Shown: positions 59,749 through 64,000 of the stretch, in pieces
Position numbering within the stretch: position 1 is the first letter of the stretch
Layout of the letters: each line of letters begins with the position of its first letter
Assembly: GCA_900142905.1 (NCBI GenBank)
Contig: FSRV01000001.1
Span: 434,001 to 498,000, forward strand
Origin: Burkholderia sp. GAS332
GTDB taxonomy: Bacteria > Pseudomonadota > Gammaproteobacteria > Burkholderiales > Burkholderiaceae
Length of the DNA stretch: 64,000 nucleotides
Direction of reading: 5' to 3'
Notes under the pieces: generated by a model
Seen by the model: only the letters and a program-made list of their open reading frames with translations
What the model was told of the DNA's origin: nothing
Databases searched by the model: none
Program-made: the position numbers and the translations under genes

Positions 59749-60873
59749 ATGACCAGCCCCGCAACCATCACCTGGCCCGAAGCCGACGGCCCCCGCTCCG
59801 CGCGTTGGCGCTCCGAAGCCGCGGTGCCGCCGCCCAAGCGCGTCGTCGTCGCGGACGACCGCACGACCGCCGACTCGGCCTATCGCCTCGCCTGCGAAGG
59901 GACGGCGCTACTGTGGAACGGCGATTTCCAGAACGCCCGCCAACTGCTGCAGGCGGTCACGCGCCGGTTGGAGCGCAAGCCGCGCAAGCAGGGCGAAACG
60001 CCGATCGACGCGTTCAACCTGCATCGTCAGGCACAGTCGCAACGGGCTCGCACGCTCGGCATGATTCTGATTCCGCTCGACGCCGCCTACGGCATCCCGC
60101 TTCGCCGCGCGCCTGAAGTGCAGCAGGCCTGCATCGAAACCTACGGGCCATCGACCGACGAACCCTCGGTTGTCTCGCTGCGCGAATTGCTCGGTCTGAT
60201 CGGTGCGCACGAATGGCGCAAGAAGGGTGTGGAAATTCCCACGCTGGCTGAGCGCATCCATCCGCACTACGGCGTGTTTTCGCCGGTGCGCGGCGAGTAT
60301 GTGGATCTGGTCGCGCGCACGCCTTTGCCGTCGTTGAACAAGGCGTTCGATATCGGCACCGGCACGGGCGTGCTGGCCGCGCTGCTCGCCAAACGCGGCG
60401 TGAAGAAAATCGTCGCGACCGACCAGGACCCGCGAGCGCTTGCCTGTGCGCGAGAAAACCTCACGCGTCTTGGCTACGATCAGCAAGTCGAGATCGTGCA
60501 GGCCGACCTGTTTCCGGAAGGCCGTGCGCCGCTAGTGGTCTGCAATCCGCCGTGGCTGCCGGCACGGCCCGCATCGCCGATTGAATACGCGATCTATGAT
60601 CCGGAAAGCCGCATGCTGCTCGGTTTTCTGAACGGCCTGGCGGAACATCTGTCGCCGGGCGGAGAAGGCTGGCTGATTATGTCGGACTTCGCCGAGCATC
60701 TCGGTTTGCGTACGCGCGAATGGTTGCTAGCCGCAATTGAAACGGCGGGGCTGACGGTGGTTGGCCGCGAGGATATTCGTCCTCGGCACCCGAAGTCGAC
60801 CGATGAAACCGATGCGCTCCACACGGCGCGCATGGCTGAACTGACGTCGCTCTGGCGTCTGAAGTCGCGCTAA
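59749..60873 (+). CDS. SAM-dependent methyltransferase (N5-glutamine/RNA MTase-like, NPPW)
   Basis: 374-aa protein: an N-terminal region of about 190 residues without a clear domain, then a class I methyltransferase with AFDIGTGTGVLAALLA (SAM loop), ATDQDPRALACARENL and the catalytic NPPW in VVCNPPWLP, as in HemK/PrmA/RlmG-type enzymes that methylate planar nitrogen. It stands divergent to the oxidase operon. The target is unknown. Confidence 0.85.
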   Translation: MTSPATITWPEADGPRSARWRSEAAVPPPKRVVVADDRTTADSAYRLACEGTALLWNGDFQNARQLLQAVTRRLERKPRKQGETPIDAFNLHRQAQSQRARTLGMILIPLDAAYGIPLRRAPEVQQACIETYGPSTDEPSVVSLRELLGLIGAHEWRKKGVEIPTLAERIHPHYGVFSPVRGEYVDLVARTPLPSLNKAFDIGTGTGVLAALLAKRGVKKIVATDQDPRALACARENLTRLGYDQQVEIVQADLFPEGRAPLVVCNPPWLPARPASPIEYAIYDPESRMLLGFLNGLAEHLSPGGEGWLIMSDFAEHLGLRTREWLLAAIETAGLTVVGREDIRPRHPKSTDETDALHTARMAELTSLWRLKSR

Positions 60874-60922
60874 ATAATGGCGCGCGATGACGCGCAATAA
60901 GGCGCCGCTGGCGAACGGCGTG

Positions 60923-62194
60923 TCAGACCGGCACGCCGCGCGCCGCGAGATACGCTAATGCGCCGCGGCCGGCCGCCAGCCCGCTGGCGAAGCAGGCGGT
61001 GAGCAGATAACCGCCTGTCGGCGCTTCCCAATCGAGCATTTCACCCGCGCAGAACGCGCCGGGCAGACGCTCGATCATCAAATGCTGATCGAGCGCTTCG
61101 AAGGGGATGCCGCCCGCGGTGCTGATCGCTTCCGCGATAGGCCGGGCACGCGTGAGCCGCACCGGCAGCGCCTTGATAGCGTGCGCAAGACCATTCGCAT
61201 CGGCGAAGGCGTCCTTCGACAGAATCTCGTGCAGCAGGGCCAGTTTTACCCCGCTTATACCGATTCTGCCGTGCAAGTGAGTCGACATCGAGCGCGACCC
61301 GCGCGGTCGCGTGACCTCGGCCACGACACGCTCCAACGTCAAGCCTGGTGCCAGGTCCAGCGCGATCGTGACGTCGCCGTCGGCCAGAATCCGCTCCCGG
61401 ATCGCGGCTGACAACGCGTAAATCAGGCTCCCTTCGAGGCCCGTTTCGGTCAGAAGTATTTCACCTTGTCGATTGTGGACTTTATTGTCTACGTCGGTGA
61501 GCGTGATGGCCACCGATTTCACCGGTTGGCCGGCGAAACGCTCGCGCAGATAGGGGCTCCAGTCCGCATCGAAGCCGCAGTTCGCGGGCTGCAACGGCGT
61601 CACCGGCACCTCGCGCGCGCTCAGCAGCGGCACCCAGGCGGCGTCGGATCCGAGCCGCGGCCAACTGGCGCCGCCGAGTGCGAACACCACGGCGTCGCAG
61701 GCCACGTGTTGCTCGCCGTCTGGTGTGTCGAAGCGCAACGTGTGCGCGGCGGTGTTGCCGCCATCGCTGTCCCAACCCGTCCACTTGTGGCGCATGTGAA
61801 AGCGCACGCCGGTTTCTCTCAAACGATGCAACCACGCACGGAGCATCGGCGCCGCTTTCATATCGGCCGGAAAAACCCGCCCCGAACTGCCGACGAAGGT
61901 TTCGACGCCGAGCGCATGCAACCAGGCCCGCAAGGCGTCGGGACCGAACAGGTCGAGGAGCGGCGCGATCTGTTCGCGGCGTGCGCCGTAGCGGCCAAGA
62001 AACGGCTCGAGCGGTTCCGAATGCGTGATGTTCATGCCGCCTTTGCCCGCCATCAGAAATTTGCGGCCAACGGACGGCATCGCGTCGTAGACGTCGACCT
62101 GTACACCGTGCTGGGCGAGCGCCTCGGCGGCCATCAAGCCGGCGGGGCCGCCACCGATGACGGCGACGCGGGCGGAATCGAAGGAGGATGACAT
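60923..62194 (-). CDS. HI0933/TIGR03862-type flavoprotein
   Basis: 423 aa from ATG 62194 (MSSSFDSARVAVIGGGPAGLMAAEAL; the open frame continues upstream without similarity). FAD-binding GGGPAG, SVGRKFLMAGKGGMNITH, VVFALGGASWPRLGSDAAW and the C-terminal CAGEMLDWEAPTGGYLLTACFASG identify the HI0933-like NAD(P)/FAD-dependent family of unknown substrate. The codons for DVDNKVHNRQGE contain copy B of a 35-bp repeat found also at 56.6 kb. Confidence 0.88.
   Translation of the reverse strand: MSSSFDSARVAVIGGGPAGLMAAEALAQHGVQVDVYDAMPSVGRKFLMAGKGGMNITHSEPLEPFLGRYGARREQIAPLLDLFGPDALRAWLHALGVETFVGSSGRVFPADMKAAPMLRAWLHRLRETGVRFHMRHKWTGWDSDGGNTAAHTLRFDTPDGEQHVACDAVVFALGGASWPRLGSDAAWVPLLSAREVPVTPLQPANCGFDADWSPYLRERFAGQPVKSVAITLTDVDNKVHNRQGEILLTETGLEGSLIYALSAAIRERILADGDVTIALDLAPGLTLERVVAEVTRPRGSRSMSTHLHGRIGISGVKLALLHEILSKDAFADANGLAHAIKALPVRLTRARPIAEAISTAGGIPFEALDQHLMIERLPGAFCAGEMLDWEAPTGGYLLTACFASGLAAGRGALAYLAARGVPV
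61459..61493 (+). repeat. 35-bp direct repeat, copy B
   Basis: 32 of 35 bases match 56635-56669 in the same orientation. This copy is inside the flavoprotein gene (read on the minus strand as VDNKVHNRQGE) and preserves its reading frame. It also keeps the GTGGAC-N6-GTCTAC inverted repeat. Confidence 0.8.
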
Positions 62195-62569
62195 GCGGTC
62201 CTGCGGATGAGCGGAGGGGCGGCGCGTTGGCCCGATCTGACAATCGGGTGGCGCGAAGGGCGCTATTTTCACACCGTGGGCAGCGCAGGGCAAACGGGCG
62301 ACGGCGTGCCGGACCAGGCGGCTGAAAAACGCTGGGTTCGGGCGCTTTCGACTCCGCTGAGTTTGCGTTCGCTGCTTTGCAATCCCCACGCGCGATCTAT
62401 ACTTTTCAAACGCCTTCCATCGGACGCAGTGCGCGTCTCTCCCGCGTCAAACCAACCGACCGCGCTCATTCCGCCCGACGTGGCTCATGCTGCCGCGTCG
62501 CGGCTGGCGACGGGGTCTGCGCGCCTGCTGTTTGTCCGGATGTGTCGACGTTTGATCAAGGAGATTGCC
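62195..62569. other. Divergent intergenic region
   Basis: No gene supported. TATACT at 62398-62403 with TTTGCA 16 bp upstream is a possible promoter for the small DUF1059 gene. Confidence 0.35.
62398..62403 (+). promoter_or_regulatory. Weak candidate -10 element before the DUF1059 gene
   Basis: TATACT with TTTGCA 16 bp upstream, about 165 nt before the start codon. Seen by eye only. Confidence 0.25.
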
Positions 62570-62779
62570 ATGACTCGCAAATACATCGACTGTCGCGAGT
62601 TTCCGAGCGAAATGAATTGCACCGTAGCCCTATCCGCCGACAGTGAGGGCGAATTGCTCGACGCGGCCGTGCAGCATGCCGTCACGGTGCACAAACACGC
62701 GGACTCGCCGGAACTGCGCTCGCAACTCAAGACGCTATTTCATGACGGCACGCCGCCAGTCGAGGCGCCGCGCGCGTGA
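62570..62779 (+). CDS. DUF1059-like small protein
   Basis: 69-aa cytoplasmic protein from ATG 62570 with AAGGAG 6 nt upstream. MTRKYIDCREFPSEMNCTVALSADSEGELLDAAVQHAVTVH contains the Cys-x(n)-Cys and AxxHAxxxH pattern of DUF1059. No function is assigned to the family. Monocistronic in appearance. Confidence 0.8.
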   Translation: MTRKYIDCREFPSEMNCTVALSADSEGELLDAAVQHAVTVHKHADSPELRSQLKTLFHDGTPPVEAPRA

Positions 62780-62870
62780 TTCGTCGTCCTTTCCTCTGAG
62801 GACGGAGGCCGGTTGATCAGTTCGAGCGGCGGTGAGCCGCTCGAACGGGTCGCGGCGTTGCCTGGGTGTC

Positions 62871-63191
62871 CTAGCCAGGATAAGCCTCATCCACCTTCAG
62901 GCCGGCCAGCTTGAAAATGACGCGCAGCGTTTGCGGTTTGATGTCGCGCCGCGACGCGAGCGTCGTCATGACGAAGTCGAGCACTTTCGCGTACTTGAGC
63001 ATCGTCAGGCACGTCTCCATGTCGACGCTGCCATCGCGCATCACCTCGGCGAGCCGCAGCATTTCGGTGGAAATATCGCGTGCCATCTCCAGTTCGAGCT
63101 GCTGCTTTTCCGACCACGCAGGGGCGGCGGTGAGCTTCGCCAGCATTTCCTGAAATTTCTGTTCGACGTTTCCGTTGGGTACCGTGTCCAT
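62871..63191 (-). CDS. Conserved hypothetical protein, all-helical
   Basis: 106-aa protein rich in helix-forming residues (KFQEMLAKLTAAP, KQQLELEMARDISTEMLRLAEVMRDG, METCLTMLKYAKVLDFVMTTLASRRDIKPQ). No signal peptide or membrane helix. The codon-position pattern and clean amphipathicity suggest a real gene; function not recognised. It converges with the DUF1059 gene. Confidence 0.65.
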   Translation of the reverse strand: MDTVPNGNVEQKFQEMLAKLTAAPAWSEKQQLELEMARDISTEMLRLAEVMRDGSVDMETCLTMLKYAKVLDFVMTTLASRRDIKPQTLRVIFKLAGLKVDEAYPG

Positions 63192-63575
63192 TGCCGCCTC
63201 TTCTATTATCCCGGCGCGCGCCCGTTTGAGATCGTGGCGCGCTGCTGGTTACGTAACGTTCGGTCCGTGTTCCGGGACCGTCCTCCCCACATGCATTCGG
63301 TTCGCGTGATCGACGTCACGGCCGGCAGCCTGTTGTTATGCGCAACGCGGCTTACCCCATCGGGTGAACCGGCCCGCAAGATGCTTTCAAGCCACGTCAA
63401 AAACGTTCCCCGCACTGCCTTTTGAGCAGGAAGTGTTCCAGGTTTGTGGCATTTCTCGCCGGGTCGATGCGGCTCCTTAGGTGAGCGGGCTGCGCTTTGG
63501 GTAAACTGGCAGCAACTTTTCCTTTTTTCCGTCATCTGTCGCACGTTCGCGTTGCAATCGATGGCGGTCCCCACG
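63192..63575. other. Intergenic region without recognised features
   Basis: About 384 nt between divergent genes. Short open frames in it are Arg/Pro-rich and lack ribosome binding sites. GGGTAAACT near 63499 is a weak -10-like element for the downstream methyltransferase. Confidence 0.4.
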
Positions 63576-64000
63576 ATGTCCAGCAAAACTCACGAAATCC
63601 GTCCGAACCAGTCCGTCGAGCTGTTGAAGGAGCTTCATATCCTGACGCGCGACGGCAAGATGAACCAGGACAGCCGCCGCAAGCTGAAGCAGGTCTACCA
63701 CCTGTTCCAGTTCATCGAGCCGCTGCTGAAAGACCTCAAGGAGCAGCAGGGCGCGGTGACGCTCGTCGACCACGGCGCGGGCAAGTCATATCTAGGTTTT
63801 ATCCTCTATGACCTTTTCTTCAAGGAGTTTCAGGACGCTGCGGGTGGTGCATCGCACATTTACGGCATCGAGACGCGCGAGGATCTCGTGACGAAATCCG
63901 AAGAGCTGGCCGAGCGGCTGGGCTTCAAGGGGATGTCGTTCTTAAATTTGTCGGTGGCGGAGTCGATTACGTCAGCGCGTTTGCCGGCGCAGATCGATAT
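63576..64000 (+). CDS. Class I SAM-dependent methyltransferase, 5' part
   Basis: Open frame running off the window end (about 141 codons visible). MSSKTHEIRPNQSVELLKELHILTRDG-type N-terminus, then KLKQVYHLFQFIEPLL and VTLVDHGAGKSYLGFILYDLF, where DHGAGKSYLGF is the SAM-binding loop of Methyltransf_32/TRM-like enzymes, and HIYGIETREDLV for the acidic loop. An in-frame ATG at 63561 is an alternative start. Target unknown. Confidence 0.75.
   Translation, partial: MSSKTHEIRPNQSVELLKELHILTRDGKMNQDSRRKLKQVYHLFQFIEPLLKDLKEQQGAVTLVDHGAGKSYLGFILYDLFFKEFQDAAGGASHIYGIETREDLVTKSEELAERLGFKGMSFLNLSVAESITSARLPAQID

Overview
The window is GC-rich, densely coded proteobacterial chromosome. Gene order and protein sequences point to a Burkholderia/Paraburkholderia-type betaproteobacterium: pilQ-aroK-aroB, gltBD, a TPP-riboswitch thiOSGE cluster, mla-ibaG-murA fused to a complete his operon, tatABC, petABC and sspAB-tRNA-Thr. 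Most of it looks like core primary chromosome. No CRISPR array, prophage or intact insertion sequence is visible. The only transposase-like gene appears to be a catalytically degenerate RAYT relative.

Layout. 1-4.4 kb: the 3' part of a secretin (PilQ), shikimate-pathway kinase and dehydroquinate synthase, and a dNTPase. 4.5-6.9 kb: a DUF883 membrane-anchored protein, OmpW and the RAYT-like gene. 7.2-13.5 kb: gltB and gltD, ending in a bidirectional terminator shared with a convergent dadA-MFS pair (13.7-16.2 kb). 16.5-24.1 kb is the most accessory-looking stretch. It holds a lipoprotein phosphatase homologue lacking the catalytic Cys, a sensor kinase/response regulator operon, several small exported proteins and lipoproteins, an isolated FlgH homologue and a second, orphan OmpR-type regulator. 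24.4-26.9 kb: an atypical SDR translationally overlapped with an SbmA/BacA-type ABC transporter. 27.3-31.0 kb: TPP riboswitch plus thiO, thiS, thiG, thiE.

31.1-47.0 kb is one long co-directional block. mlaFED-mlaA-mlaCB (retrograde phospholipid transport) is followed by an ABC-2 exporter, ibaG and murA, and then hisG-D-C-B-marC-hisH-A-F-I-E, the complete route from ATP-PRPP condensation apart from HisZ and the histidinol-phosphatase. 47.1-49.8 kb: a DUF4870 protein, a HIT protein and the twin-arginine translocase. 50.1-55.1 kb: a DegS/DegQ-type protease divergent from a Nif3-like protein, then the cytochrome bc1 complex. The Rieske subunit and the predicted Tat substrates elsewhere in the window fit the nearby Tat genes. 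55.2-56.5 kb: sspA-sspB, tRNA-Thr(TGT) and a strong terminator. 56.7-59.5 kb: a two-gene operon for a predicted bicovalent FAD sugar/alcohol oxidase and a Tat-exported lactonase, with a perfect FNR/ANR-type box just upstream. 59.7-64.0 kb: a methyltransferase, an HI0933-type flavoprotein, two small conserved proteins and the 5' part of another methyltransferase.

The most unusual observations are three enzyme homologues that have lost canonical catalytic residues, the oxidase-lactonase operon with its FNR-like box, a 35-bp direct repeat (32/35 identical) bracketing that region, two perfect long palindromes (22-bp arms at 27.1 kb; 24 bp between hisG and hisD), and a non-flagellar locus carrying FlgH beside paralogous response regulators. 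All functions are inferred from sequence recognition without database searches.
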